The position numbers and the translations under genes are program-made. The notes below the pieces were generated by a model. That model was not told where the DNA came from. It did no database searches and saw only the letters and a program-made list of their open reading frames with translations. A stretch of 64,000 bases of DNA from Natronoflexus pectinivorans (GTDB lineage Bacteria > Bacteroidota > Bacteroidia > Bacteroidales > Marinilabiliaceae), in contig NZ_SLWK01000002.1 of assembly GCF_004345615.1 (NCBI RefSeq), positions 124,001 to 188,000 on the forward strand, in the 5' to 3' direction. Of this stretch, positions 37,373 through 46,900 are shown piece by piece; within the stretch, counting starts at the first letter, position 1; each line of letters starts with the position of its first letter.

Positions 37373-39680
37373 AGTATGTAGGTTTTAATGATAGTGTGAC
37401 AGATTCTGATGGTTTTACGGTTACTTTTTCGTTGTAAACCATTAGGGTTGCTTCATTACTGGCATGAGAGATGATCTCAATATTTTTCTGGCTTACCTTG
37501 ACCTCCAGATAGTTCCCTCTGAATACCACCATGAATGCATAGGATTTCCATTGTTGCGGAATGATTGGGTTCAAATGGAGTTTTCCATCTTTTACCCGTT
37601 TTCCTCCAAAACCTTCTACAATCGACATCCATGTTCCGGCCATACTGGTGATGTGAAGGCCCTCATGAACTTCGTTGTTGTAGTCATCCAAATCCAGGCG
37701 GCTGGTGCGCAGATAGAGTTCGTATGCTTTCTCCTGTTTGCCAAGACGTGCTGCAAGCACGACGTGAACGCAAGGCGAGAGCGATGATTCATGCACAGTG
37801 CGAGGTTCGTAGAAATCGAAATGTCGACGAATGGTGTCTGTATCAAATTCTTCCTCAAATACATAAATGCCTTGAAGTGTGTCGGCTTGTTTTATGAAGC
37901 ATGAACGCAGGATTCTGTCCCATGACCAATGCTGGTTGATTGGCCGGGTGGATGCCGGCAGGTCATCTGCCATCATCTGTTCCTTGTCCATGAAACCATC
38001 CTGCTGCATAAAGATGTTTAGATCCGTATTAAATGGGAAATGCATCTGCTCACATATTTCTGCCCATTTAGCAGTCTCCTCAGCATATTTAAAATCGATG
38101 TTTTCTAAAATGGCCTGATAACGGGAGGGGTTCATGGTTTCCACAATTTTTAGTGCCTTGGCTGCGTAAGTCATACACCAAACGGCCATTTTGTTGGTGT
38201 ACCAGTTGTTGTTGATGTTGTTTTCGTATTCGTTTGGCCCAGTAACGCCCAAAATGACATATTTCTGTTTTTCTCCCGACCAATTGGCTCGCTGGGCCCA
38301 GAATCTTGCAATCCCAATCAAAACCTCCAGGCCATATTCTTCCAGGTATTTTTCATCACCTGTATGGCGGATGTAGTTGTAAATGGCAAATGCTATGGCT
38401 CCGTTTCGGTGAATCTCCTCAAAGGTAATTTCCCATTCATTATGGCACTCTTCTCCGTTGATGGTAACCATGGGGTAAAGTGCAGCACCACCTGTGAATC
38501 CAAGTTTCTCCGCATTCTCAATGGCTTTCTGAAGGTGTTTGTAACGATACACAAGCAGGTTTCTGGTAACATGCTGCGGTGCAGTAGCCAAAAAGAACGG
38601 AATACAATATGCTTCAGTGTCCCAGTAGGTTGTTCCGCCGTATTTTTCGCCTGTGAACCCTTTGGGTCCCACGTTCAGCCTTTCATCATCGCCGGTGTAG
38701 GTCTGGTTCAGCTGGAAAATGTTAAAGCGGATTCCCTGCTGGGCTGCTACGTCTCCTTCAATCTTGATGTCGCTGTGTTCCCAAATGGTGGCCCAATGAT
38801 TGATCTGGATTTTCAGCATTTTGTCAAATCCTACTGTTTTAGCCTGCAACGCTCTTTGTTGAGCCTTGCTAATAAGTTGCTCGTTTTGATGATTTAAAGA
38901 ACTGGTAACGCCTATGAATTTGTCGAAAACGATGGTTTCGTTTTCAGAGGCTTTAATTTCTACTCTGTTTGATGTTCTAACAGCATTGTGTGAAGAGGAA
39001 ACTTTGTGATTTCGTGTGTTGATGTCCCAATTCATGGCATATGCAACCCTGAAATCCAGTTTCTTCGTCTGAGCCATCAGTTCACCTTCTCCATCTTTGC
39101 TGTTGGTGCTTAAAATGTTCCAGAATTTCTCATCATAGTTGGAGTCTTCGTTTTCCACATCACCATCAATATATGGCTCAAAGGCCACTTGCCCGGTGAA
39201 ATTGAGAGGAGTTAAAGCGTACCTGATAAATGCACATTCAGGTTCAGACATGCTAAGAAACCGTGTTGCTTCTACTTTAACTTGTTTCCCACTGTTTAAA
39301 GTCGCTTTGAATTCTCTGGATAAAATGCCCTTTTGCATATCGAGGGTACGCACAAAACCTTCGGTTTTGCACATAAATAGATCCAGTTGTTCACCTTCAA
39401 TCTCAACGTTGATTCCTATGTAATTGGGAGAATTCAGGACCTTGGCAAAATACTCAGGGTATCCGTTTTTCCACCATCCAACTCTTGTTTTATCGGGATA
39501 GTACACCCCGGCAATATAGCTTCCCTGAAGGGTTGATCCGCTGTATGTTTCTTCAAAGTTGGCTCTTTGTCCCATTTTACCGTTTCCGAGACTGAATATG
39601 CTCTCGGAAGCTCGCTGGTAATCAGGATTAAAACCTTCTTCAATTATTCTCCACTCATCGTGCTTCAAATATTGTCTCAT
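37365..39680 (-). CDS. mapA: GH65 maltose phosphorylase
   Basis: The 771-residue cytosolic enzyme splits maltose with inorganic phosphate into beta-glucose 1-phosphate and glucose. GH65 hallmarks are visible: RANFEETYSGSTLQGSYIAG at the N-terminal beta domain, YWDTEAYCIPFF, and the catalytic stretch GEECHNEWEITFEEIHRNG near residues 405-425 with the general-acid Glu. HESSLSPCVHVVLAA follows. There is no signal peptide. Maltose is favoured over kojibiose or trehalose because pgmB is adjacent, a maltose-type MFS transporter lies upstream and the rest of the locus is starch specific. It follows pgmB by 11 bp and overlaps susA by 8 bp. Confidence 0.93.
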   Translation of the reverse strand: MRQYLKHDEWRIIEEGFNPDYQRASESIFSLGNGKMGQRANFEETYSGSTLQGSYIAGVYYPDKTRVGWWKNGYPEYFAKVLNSPNYIGINVEIEGEQLDLFMCKTEGFVRTLDMQKGILSREFKATLNSGKQVKVEATRFLSMSEPECAFIRYALTPLNFTGQVAFEPYIDGDVENEDSNYDEKFWNILSTNSKDGEGELMAQTKKLDFRVAYAMNWDINTRNHKVSSSHNAVRTSNRVEIKASENETIVFDKFIGVTSSLNHQNEQLISKAQQRALQAKTVGFDKMLKIQINHWATIWEHSDIKIEGDVAAQQGIRFNIFQLNQTYTGDDERLNVGPKGFTGEKYGGTTYWDTEAYCIPFFLATAPQHVTRNLLVYRYKHLQKAIENAEKLGFTGGAALYPMVTINGEECHNEWEITFEEIHRNGAIAFAIYNYIRHTGDEKYLEEYGLEVLIGIARFWAQRANWSGEKQKYVILGVTGPNEYENNINNNWYTNKMAVWCMTYAAKALKIVETMNPSRYQAILENIDFKYAEETAKWAEICEQMHFPFNTDLNIFMQQDGFMDKEQMMADDLPASTRPINQHWSWDRILRSCFIKQADTLQGIYVFEEEFDTDTIRRHFDFYEPRTVHESSLSPCVHVVLAARLGKQEKAYELYLRTSRLDLDDYNNEVHEGLHITSMAGTWMSIVEGFGGKRVKDGKLHLNPIIPQQWKSYAFMVVFRGNYLEVKVSQKNIEIISHASNEATLMVYNEKVTVKPSESVTLSLKPTYYA

Positions 39681-39691
39681 CTTACTGTCAG

Positions 39692-40339
39692 TTATTGGAG
39701 TTTAATAATGTCCTGCAATTTAATTTTGTCCAGCCCGCTTACTACCATGTTGGCTTTTGAAAGAATTGAAGGTGAACCAATGCCCACGCATTTCATTCCT
39801 GCAGATATGGCTGCTTCCACCCCGGCTTCGGCGTCTTCAAAAACAACGCACGTGCTGGCCGGAACGTTAAGCGCTTCAGCTCCTTTCAGAAATACTTCAG
39901 GATCTGGTTTTGCCTTGGTTGTATTGGTTCCATCAATAATGGCGTCAAAATACTTGGTTAGTTCCAGGCGTTCCAAAATGGTCATGGCATTTTTACTTGC
40001 CGATCCCAAAGCTGTCGCAATCCCATTTTTCTTACATTCTGTCAGGAACTCTTTTGCTCCCGGTAAAATCTCATCGGGTTTCATTTGCAGTATAAATGAG
40101 AGGTAATGCTCATTTTTGCGATCTGCAAGCTCTTCCTTCTCTTGGGTGGATTTAGTTACTCCTCCAATTTCAAGAAGAATATCAAGTGAAGCCATTCGGC
40201 TTACACCTTTAAGGCGTTCATTGTGTTCAAGGGTGAATTCAAATCCCATCTCACTTGCCAGTTCCTTCCAGGCGATGTAGTGATACTTGGCGGTATCAAC
40301 TATCACTCCGTCGAGGTCAAACAAACAGGCTTTTATCAT
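39692..40339 (-). CDS. pgmB: Beta-phosphoglucomutase
   Basis: The 215-residue HAD-superfamily enzyme interconverts beta-glucose 1-phosphate and glucose 6-phosphate, feeding the maltose phosphorylase product into glycolysis. The nucleophile motif is DLDGVIVDTAKYHY near residues 8-21, followed by the cap domain (ERLKGVSRMASLDILL), LGSASKNA and VFEDAEAGVEAAISAGM. The frame is open upstream to an ATG at 40492, but that 51-residue extension is only a translated heptanucleotide repeat plus the end of the MFS gene. MIKACLFDLDGV at 40339 is the natural start and gives the usual length of the family. It lies between the MFS and GH65 genes in the operon. Confidence 0.94.
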   Translation of the reverse strand: MIKACLFDLDGVIVDTAKYHYIAWKELASEMGFEFTLEHNERLKGVSRMASLDILLEIGGVTKSTQEKEELADRKNEHYLSFILQMKPDEILPGAKEFLTECKKNGIATALGSASKNAMTILERLELTKYFDAIIDGTNTTKAKPDPEVFLKGAEALNVPASTCVVFEDAEAGVEAAISAGMKCVGIGSPSILSKANMVVSGLDKIKLQDIIKLQ

Positions 40340-40398
40340 GCTTTTTAGTTTTAATATGTTCTTTCGGTTCCGCTTTGCGGAATTCCATTCACTACACT

Positions 40399-40461
40399 TC
40401 CAGTCTCCTGTTTCCGATTTCCGATTTCCAGTCTCCGGTCTCCGGTTTCCGGTCTCCGTCC
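40399..40461. repeat. Nine-copy heptanucleotide tandem repeat
   Basis: Nine consecutive 7-bp units follow the pattern TCC-N-R-T-Y on plus: TCCAGTC, TCCTGTT, TCCGATT, TCCGATT, TCCAGTC, TCCGGTC, TCCGGTT, TCCGGTC and an end unit TCCGTCC. The array starts exactly at the MFS stop codon (40461-40463, minus) and lies in the spacer before pgmB. Confidence 0.9.
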
Positions 40462-41807
40462 TACCCTTCTTTCTCCATTTTATCTTCAACAAATACCACC
40501 GAAATAGCAGCGATTAAAAGACTGACTCCGGCAATAATTAAAGCGTAAATGGCCTGTGAGTCGAAAACACGCTTAATGATTGGTCCGCCAAATATTCCGT
40601 TTACAATTTGCGGCATGGTAATGAAAAAGTTAAACAGCCCCATGTAAATTCCATATTTGGCTGCCGGTAAAGCGCTGGATAAGATTGCGTAAGGCATTGA
40701 TAGAATACTTGCCCATGCAATACCAATGGCAATCATTGGAACAATTAGCATGGTAGGACTTTGAATAAAATAGATAGAAATTAATCCAACTGCTCCAATT
40801 GCCAATGCAGCAGCATGTGTTCCCTTGCGCGAAATTTTCTTTGCTAAGAATGGTAATGTAAATGCAAAAATTGCGGCAACACCATTATAAACACCAAATA
40901 GAACTCCTACCCAGTTAGCTGCATTGTTGTATTCAGCAGATGCAGTGTCGTTTGGCGCCAATCCATAAATATGTTGTGCAATTGCCGGTGTGGTGAAAAC
41001 CCACATTCCAAAAAGCGCAAGCCATGAGAAGAACTGAACCAGACCAAGTTGCTTCATGGTTTTTGGCATTGCTGCAAAGTCCTTGAAAATTTGCATAAAT
41101 CCGGCATCTTTCTCCTTCGTGTCATCGGTCTCTTCAGCCACTCCAAACTCTTTAAGCTCTTTTGCCGAGTACTCTTTGGTTGTTACTACCGTCCATATGA
41201 TGGCTCCTACCAATACGGCGGCACCAACATAAAAGGAGTAGATAACATTGGAAGGTACAATTCCCGGATCGGCGGTTTTGGAAACACCCAACCATTCTGC
41301 CAGAACGTAAGTAATAAGTGACCCGACAACTGCACCAATCCCAATTAGTGTTGCTTGCACCGAGAAGCCTCTGGCTCGCTGTTCATTGGGAAGTTTGTCT
41401 GCAACCAGAGCTCTAAAAGGTTCCATGGCTACATTGAATGATGCATCCATAACCATCAGCATCCCTGCTCCAATAAGCATAGGCGGAATAAATAATGTTA
41501 ATGATCCTGAGTTGGGCATAAAAATCAATGCTATGGCAGCGAAGATTGCCCCTGCCAGGAAGAAGGGTCTGCGTCGTCCCAAGCGGGTCCAGGTGCGATC
41601 ACTGTAATGCCCCACTATGGGTTGTACAAGCATGCCGGTTATTGGAGCTGCAAGCCAAAACCATGAAAGGTGTTCAACATTGGCTCCAAATGTTTGTAAA
41701 ATACGACTTGCATTGGCATTTTGCAGGGCAAAACCAAACTGGATTCCCAAAAAGCCTACGCTCATGTTCCAAATTTGTGCTGTTGACAGCCGAGGTAATT
41801 GCTTCAT
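40461..41807 (-). CDS. MFS sugar transporter (maltose/sucrose-type, SLC45/GPH-like)
   Basis: The 448-residue inner-membrane protein has about 12 hydrophobic segments. The start resembles sugar/H+ symporters (GFLGIQFGFALQNANASRILQTFGAN). The A-motif-like loop GHYSDRTWTRLGRRRPFFLAG between helices 2 and 3 is typical of the SUC/SLC45-like branch. A long acidic cytosolic loop (about 215-235) separates the two halves. It probably brings maltose from periplasm to cytosol for the phosphorylase. It is the first gene of the minus-strand arm. The promoter at 42198-42228 leaves an unusually long leader of about 385 nt. pgmB follows after 121 bp containing the heptad repeat. Confidence 0.9.
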   Translation of the reverse strand: MKQLPRLSTAQIWNMSVGFLGIQFGFALQNANASRILQTFGANVEHLSWFWLAAPITGMLVQPIVGHYSDRTWTRLGRRRPFFLAGAIFAAIALIFMPNSGSLTLFIPPMLIGAGMLMVMDASFNVAMEPFRALVADKLPNEQRARGFSVQATLIGIGAVVGSLITYVLAEWLGVSKTADPGIVPSNVIYSFYVGAAVLVGAIIWTVVTTKEYSAKELKEFGVAEETDDTKEKDAGFMQIFKDFAAMPKTMKQLGLVQFFSWLALFGMWVFTTPAIAQHIYGLAPNDTASAEYNNAANWVGVLFGVYNGVAAIFAFTLPFLAKKISRKGTHAAALAIGAVGLISIYFIQSPTMLIVPMIAIGIAWASILSMPYAILSSALPAAKYGIYMGLFNFFITMPQIVNGIFGGPIIKRVFDSQAIYALIIAGVSLLIAAISVVFVEDKMEKEG

Positions 41808-42197
41808 CTGTTTTAGATATTAATTCGTGTGATTCATGAACCATTCCTTCAAAAGTTCCTCTGCTCACGAAAAGGTTAATTAATAGTTTATAGAATGTTT
41901 AATACTTGTTTTATTCAATACGCTAAATAAATTAGCCATGTTCTATATGATTGTACTCTCTCTTGCTTCTAATTCTCTGCGCTGCTTCTTTCTTAAGTGA
42001 AAAATATGGGCAACTTCTGTTAGAATATTATAAAAAGAGTACAATATCACCTGCTATTACTCGTGTATCGTTAATCGACACAGTAATTTGTAATAAAAAA
42101 TGCAATAGTTTGATTTAAGTAAAAGCGAACCTGTCTGGCAGGTAAAAGAAAGTTGTTGTGGTAATTTCTAAATTGTAAATTTCCCGTTTACAAAGAC

Positions 42198-42228
42198 AAA
42201 TATAGGAGGTTTTTAATCTAATGTAAAT
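42198..42228 (-). promoter_or_regulatory. Promoter of the MFS-pgmB-GH65-GH13-GH31 operon
   Basis: On the minus strand TTTA (42225-42228) is followed after 19 bp by TATATTTG (42198-42205), an exact TAnnTTTG. The susC promoter has the same TTTACA start and the same TATATTTG with the same spacing. Confidence 0.6.
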
Positions 42229-42282
42229 AAAGCAAAGATTTTTTTTATTTGTGTTTATTGCAGGTATGCAGTGAGTTGCCTT

Positions 42283-42300
42283 ATTGCAATCGTTTGCGAA
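42283..42300. promoter_or_regulatory. LacI-type operator, proximal site of the uptake operon
   Basis: ATTGCAATCGTTTGCGAA is a near-palindrome around a central CG, close to the consensus TTCGCAAACGTTTGCGAA. Its centre is about 93 bp upstream of the inner edge of the -7 element at 42198. Confidence 0.65.
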
Positions 42301-42349
42301 GGGTTTGCTCTAATTTGTTAAATTCTAGAAAGATGCTTGATTTACTTTG

Positions 42350-42367
42350 TTCGCAATCGTTTTCGAA
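42350..42367. promoter_or_regulatory. LacI-type operator, distal site of the uptake operon
   Basis: TTCGCAATCGTTTTCGAA differs from the consensus palindrome at two positions. It lies 67 bp (centre to centre) from the proximal site. Confidence 0.6.
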
Positions 42368-42377
42368 GATTTAAATT

Positions 42378-43388
42378 CTATGTTGAACTTCTCTTTTTTA
42401 ATGTTGGGGTAATTATTTTGGTTTGGTAATTGATTGGTGCTGTGGGGTTCTCCAATCGTTGAATAAGCATTCGCACGGCCTCACGTCCCATTTCATATCC
42501 TTTTTGTTCTACAGTAGAAAGCGGCGGCGAAGCGATGGTTGCATTGGGTCCGTCTCCAAAACCGATAACTTTAATTTGTTCAGGAATTTTATATCCATTT
42601 TGCTGTAATACTTGCATGATAGCAATGGCAGTACTATCATTGACGGCAAAAACGCCGTCAATTTCAGGAGCAATGTCCAGAAGGTGCTGTCGCATGGTAA
42701 GAACTTCCTCTCTGGTATCACATTTTAATGTGAACTCTTCTTTTATCTCGATATTATGACTTTTTAAAGCATGGCAATACCCTTCATATCTTTTCTTCCC
42801 AATTAACAGATGTTTGGGAGCTGCCAGATGGAGAATTTTTTTGCATCCGCATTCTATAAGGTGTTCGGTTGCTACGCGGGCACCTTCAAAATCATCGGTA
42901 ATGACTCTGTCGGTTTCAATTTCGTCGCATATTCTGTCAAAAAACACGACTGGTGTTCCATTGTCAATAGCTGTTTGCAGATGGTTGAACTCTTTCGTTG
43001 TTTTGCTTATGGAAACCAGCAACCCGTCTACTCTGTGATCCAAAAGTGCTTGGGTATTGATCACTTCCCGATAATAATTTTCGTTGGATTGGCATATCAT
43101 CATATGGTAACCTTCTCCATAGGCCAGATCTTCCATCCCACTAATGACCGATGAGAAAAAGTGGTGAACGATTTCGGGAATAATCAGGCCTAAAGTATTG
43201 GTTTTTTGTTTTCGAAGACTTAGTGCTAAAGCATTTGGCCGGTATTTTACTTTTTCTGCAAATGTTTTTACCAGGTTACGGGTCTCTTCACTGATGTCCG
43301 GATGGTCTTTTAATGCTCTTGAAACAGTAGAAGGGGAAACCCCTAAAATTCGTGCAATATCTTTTATGGTGATGTGTGAAGGTTTCAT
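42378..43388 (-). CDS. LacI family transcriptional regulator of the maltodextrin locus
   Basis: The 336-residue regulator has an N-terminal helix-turn-helix (ITIKDIARILGVSPSTVSRALKDHPDIS, about residues 6-33) and the hinge helix YRPNALALSLRK. A periplasmic-binding-protein-like effector domain covers about 62-330 (LGLIIPEIVHHFFSSVISGMED, VFFDRICDEI, DGVFAVNDSTAIAIMQVL, TVEQKGYEMGREAV). It lies between the two arms of the locus, and CG-centred palindromes typical of LacI-family sites are found at both arm promoters, so it is the likely controller. The effector is probably maltose or a maltodextrin. The sites lie far upstream of the promoters, which leaves activation or DNA looping as options. 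No exact promoter consensus was seen for the gene itself. Confidence 0.93.
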   Translation of the reverse strand: MKPSHITIKDIARILGVSPSTVSRALKDHPDISEETRNLVKTFAEKVKYRPNALALSLRKQKTNTLGLIIPEIVHHFFSSVISGMEDLAYGEGYHMMICQSNENYYREVINTQALLDHRVDGLLVSISKTTKEFNHLQTAIDNGTPVVFFDRICDEIETDRVITDDFEGARVATEHLIECGCKKILHLAAPKHLLIGKKRYEGYCHALKSHNIEIKEEFTLKCDTREEVLTMRQHLLDIAPEIDGVFAVNDSTAIAIMQVLQQNGYKIPEQIKVIGFGDGPNATIASPPLSTVEQKGYEMGREAVRMLIQRLENPTAPINYQTKIITPTLKKRSST

Positions 43389-43624
43389 ATACTCTAAGTT
43401 CTGTGGTGTTTTTTTGTTACTGATTTAAAATTAATAAAAAAAAGGAATGTCTTGTTAAAAGATCCCGCAAAATGCTCTTTTTAGTGCTTGAAGAGTAAGT
43501 TGTCAGGTTAACTAAAATAGTTGATGTAATTATATGTGGTTTTAAATTGAAAGTTAGGATTGCTTAATGTTTATATGGAGTTTGGTGATTGTATATTCGT
43601 ATAGAGTAAGAATTACTTATAAAA

Positions 43625-43642
43625 ATTTAAATCGTTTGCGGA
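43625..43642. promoter_or_regulatory. LacI-type operator, distal susC site
   Basis: ATTTAAATCGTTTGCGGA has an almost perfect right half (CGTTTGCG) and a degenerate left half. Its centre is 65 bp upstream of the proximal susC site. Confidence 0.5.
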
Positions 43643-43675
43643 AGATGTCTAAAACATGTTATAAAACATATGGGA

Positions 43676-43721
43676 TTTTCGCAATCGTAACCGCAAACGT
43701 TTGCGGTTACGATTGCGAAAA
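43676..43721. promoter_or_regulatory. 46-bp perfect palindrome containing the proximal susC operator
   Basis: The two 23-bp arms are exact reverse complements, with the axis between 43698 and 43699. The core 43690-43707 (ACCGCAAACGTTTGCGGT) is the operator. The outer arms carry a second pair of half-sites, CGCAATCG (43680-43687) and CGATTGCG (43710-43717). The axis is about 92 bp upstream of the -7 element end. Confidence 0.9.
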
Positions 43722-43759
43722 ATATCCTGCAAAAAACTGGCTATCAATGTTAAAACATG

Positions 43760-43790
43760 TTTACAATTCTTTCTGTTTGCTCTATATTTG
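43760..43790 (+). promoter_or_regulatory. susC promoter
   Basis: TTTA (43760-43763) and TATATTTG (43783-43790, exact TAnnTTTG) are 19 bp apart, the same elements as in the opposite arm. The transcript start would be near 43797. Confidence 0.6.
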
Positions 43791-43931
43791 TTGCAATGAT
43801 TTTTGATTTCAGATTGAAGCGAAAAGTTGTTAATTCATTTTTATTTCCCCGTTTATAAGATTTTGTCATGCTAACGAGCATCAGAATCTTACGCCAAAAA
43901 CTTTTATAAAAATTAACTAAATCATGTTTTT

Positions 43932-46900
43932 ATGAAGAAGATGTTATTAAAACAAAAATTCCTGATGCTTTTATTGGGCTGCCTTATTCCCTTGGGAGTA
44001 TCTGCTCAGCAGGTAAACGTTACGGGTCGGGTCACAGATAGTGCTAATGGAGAACCTGTTCCAGGAGTAACTATTGTGATTGCCGGAACGCCAACAGGAA
44101 CAATTACTTCTATTGATGGAACCTATTCAATTAATGCCAATGTAGGGGATATGTTACAATTTTCTTTTATTGGCTACGATACAGAAAGACGAAATGTTTC
44201 TGCCGACGCAGCAGTTCTTAACGTTGTTATGCAGCCGAGTGTATTTGGAGTAGATGAGGTGGTCGTTATTGGATATGGACAAATACGTAAGTCTGACGCT
44301 ACTGGTTCAGTGAATGTAATTGGAGCGGATGACTTCAACCGCGGTCCAATTACCACGCCACAAGGATTGATTACGGGACGTATTCCTGGTGTAATGGTTA
44401 CACAAGGCAGTGGAGCACCCGGATCCGGATCAACGATCCGAATCAGGGGAGGGTCTTCATTATCAGCCTCAAATGATCCGCTTATTGTTATTGATGGGTT
44501 CCCCGTTGATAATAGCGGAGTAGAAGGATTGGCTAACCCCCTTTCTACCATAAATCCTAATGATATCGAGTCAATGACTGTTCTAAAGGATGCTTCTGCA
44601 ACTGCCATTTACGGATCACGGGCTTCGAATGGTGTAATTATTATTACAACCAAAAGGGGAACAAAGGACGGTCTGAATATTAACTATACCGGAAATGTTT
44701 CAGTTGGACAATTGGTTAAATATCATGATGTTTTTGACGGGAATGAGTTTCGTGATTTAGTTGCCGATCGCGTTGCCAATCATGGCATGGATCCTGTAGC
44801 ATTAACCAGATTGGGACAAGCTAATACTGATTGGCAGGATGAAATTTACAGAACTGCAGTTTCTACAGACCACAACGTGAGTTTTTACGGACGCTACAAT
44901 GATATTCCATTTAGAGCTTCTATTGGACACACCATAGAAAATGGTATTCTTAAGGAATCAAGTTTGTCAAGAACAACTCTTGCTGTGACTGCAAATCCTT
45001 CTTTCTTTGATGATCAACTTAGGGTTACCATTAACCTGAAAGGGATGGACATTCATAATAATTTCTCTAATCAGGATGCGATTTCTTCAGCCTTTCAGTT
45101 TGACCCATCGCAGCCAATCAGAAATGATAACACCAGATATGGTGGTTATTTTACATGGATTGAATTGGCTCAGGCTGATCAATTGAATGGAAACCCCATA
45201 AATATTGCGACTCACAACCCATTGGCCCGCTTAGCCTATAGGGATGACCAATCAGATGTTCAGTCAGCAATTGGTAATATTCAGTTCGATTATGCTGTTC
45301 CATTTTTGGAAGGGCTAAGAGCTAATTTGAACATGGGTATGGAAATTTCTGAGGGAGAGGGTAACAATAATACCGATCCACGAGCTTCATGGAGTTTACG
45401 TGAACCTTCATTTAACGTGCAAAGTTACAGAGGAACACGCAAGAATCAATTGCTTGATTTTTATCTGAATTACATGGCCGAAGTTGGAGACCACAGATTT
45501 GATGCTACAGCTGGTTATGGATGGCAGTATTTTTACCGCTCAGGCAGTTCACGCAACAGATCCTGGGAAATGGGTGATGATGGCGAGTACATCGGAGCCG
45601 GTTCTCGTTCTTATAAGAATGAAAACTATTTGGTGTCTTTCTTTGGACGTTTGAATTATGCTTTTATGGACAGATACCTGGTAACTGCTACATTAAGAAA
45701 TGACGGTTCTTCCAGATTTGGAAAAGACAATCGTTGGGGATTGTTCCCCGCTTTTGCTTTGGCATGGAAGATAAATGAAGAGTCTTTCCTTGAGAACGCT
45801 GATTTCCTTTCTGAATTAAAGTTGCGTTTAGGTTATGGAGTGACAGGCCAGCAGGATATTGGTACAAATTATTACCCATATATCCCAATTTACAGGGAAA
45901 GTGAGCAAGGTGCCTATTATCGATTTGGCGATACCTATTATTCAACTCTGAGACCAAATCCATATGATGCTAATCTTAAGTGGGAAGAGACAACGACCTA
46001 TAACCTTGGTTTAGATTTCGGATTCCTGAATAACCGGTTCCAGGGTTCAGTAGATGTTTATCACCGAGAAACAGTTGATCTTATAAGTAATGTTCCAATT
46101 GCAGCAGGTACTAATTTTTCTAACTATCTGACTACTAATGTTGGCTCTCTTGAAAATCAGGGGGTTGAAATCGGTTTGACCTATCGTGCCATATCAAGAT
46201 TGGATTTGAGTTGGAGTATAGGAGCAAATTTTGCTGCCAACAGAAATGAAATTACTTCTCTTTCTAATCTTGACACAGAAGATGCAGGTGTAGGATATCC
46301 TCTTGGAGGTATTTCAGGAGGAACAGGAAACACAGTTATGTGGAACCGTGTAGGGCAAGCAGCCAATACTTTCTTCCTGTTCCAGCAGGTTTATGATACC
46401 AACGGAATGCCGATTGAAGGATTGTATGTAGATAAAACCGGAGAAGGTGGTAATGTTGCCGGAAATAATGACAACAAATACTTTATGGGAACGCCAACTC
46501 CCGATTTCTTGATTGGTATTTCTTCTGACCTCAAATACAGAAACTGGGACTTTTCGTTTGCCGGAAGATTAAGTATTGGAAATGAGGTGTATAACAATAA
46601 CTGGTCAGACAGAGCTATTTATCAGGAGCTTTACAACCAGTCTGGTTACCTTTCAAACATTCCAAAGGCTGTGCAGAGAACCAATTTCACAAATGCACAA
46701 TATTGGTCTAGCGTTTATTTAGAAGATGCTTCATTTTTCAGAATGGATCATATCACGCTGGGATATTCATTCGAAAGATTGTTGACTGAGAGATTAAGTG
46801 GTCGTGTTACTGCTTCGGTACAGAATGCATTTGTTATTACTGATTATTCCGGATTAGATCCTGAGGTTTCCGGAGGAATTGATAACAATATTTATCCCAG

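Larger units (their letters stand above)
41808..42377. other. Regulatory region upstream of the maltodextrin uptake operon
   Basis: This 570-bp spacer lies between the 3' end of the lacI-type gene and the MFS gene, both on minus. It holds two operators (42283-42300 and 42350-42367), one promoter (42198-42228) and a leader of about 385 nt with a small hairpin ACCTG / CAGGT at 42129-42143. I recognised no known riboswitch. Confidence 0.6.
43389..43931. other. Divergent regulatory region between lacI-type gene and susC
   Basis: The 543-bp region contains two operators, a 46-bp perfect palindrome and the susC promoter (43760-43790). The 5' leader of susC would be about 135 nt. Short reading frames crossing the palindrome show no coding character. 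Confidence 0.6.

Noticed and set aside
38364-38897. 177-codon open frame on plus opposite GH65
   Set aside because: It lies wholly antisense inside a conserved enzyme gene, with no recognisable motif or own signals.
40399-40461. CRISPR array
   Set aside because: The units are 7 bp without spacers and no cas genes are present, so it is a short tandem repeat.
40340-40492. N-terminal extension of pgmB from ATG 40492
   Set aside because: The 51 extra residues translate the heptanucleotide repeat and the end of the MFS gene. The HAD motif begins at the normal distance from ATG 40339.
43567-43806. 79-codon open frame across the operator region
   Set aside because: It reads through the 46-bp palindrome and the susC promoter; regulatory DNA is the better explanation.
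44174-44608. 144-codon open frame on minus opposite susC
   Set aside because: It is antisense to the conserved SusC plug region and its low-complexity product matches nothing I recognise.
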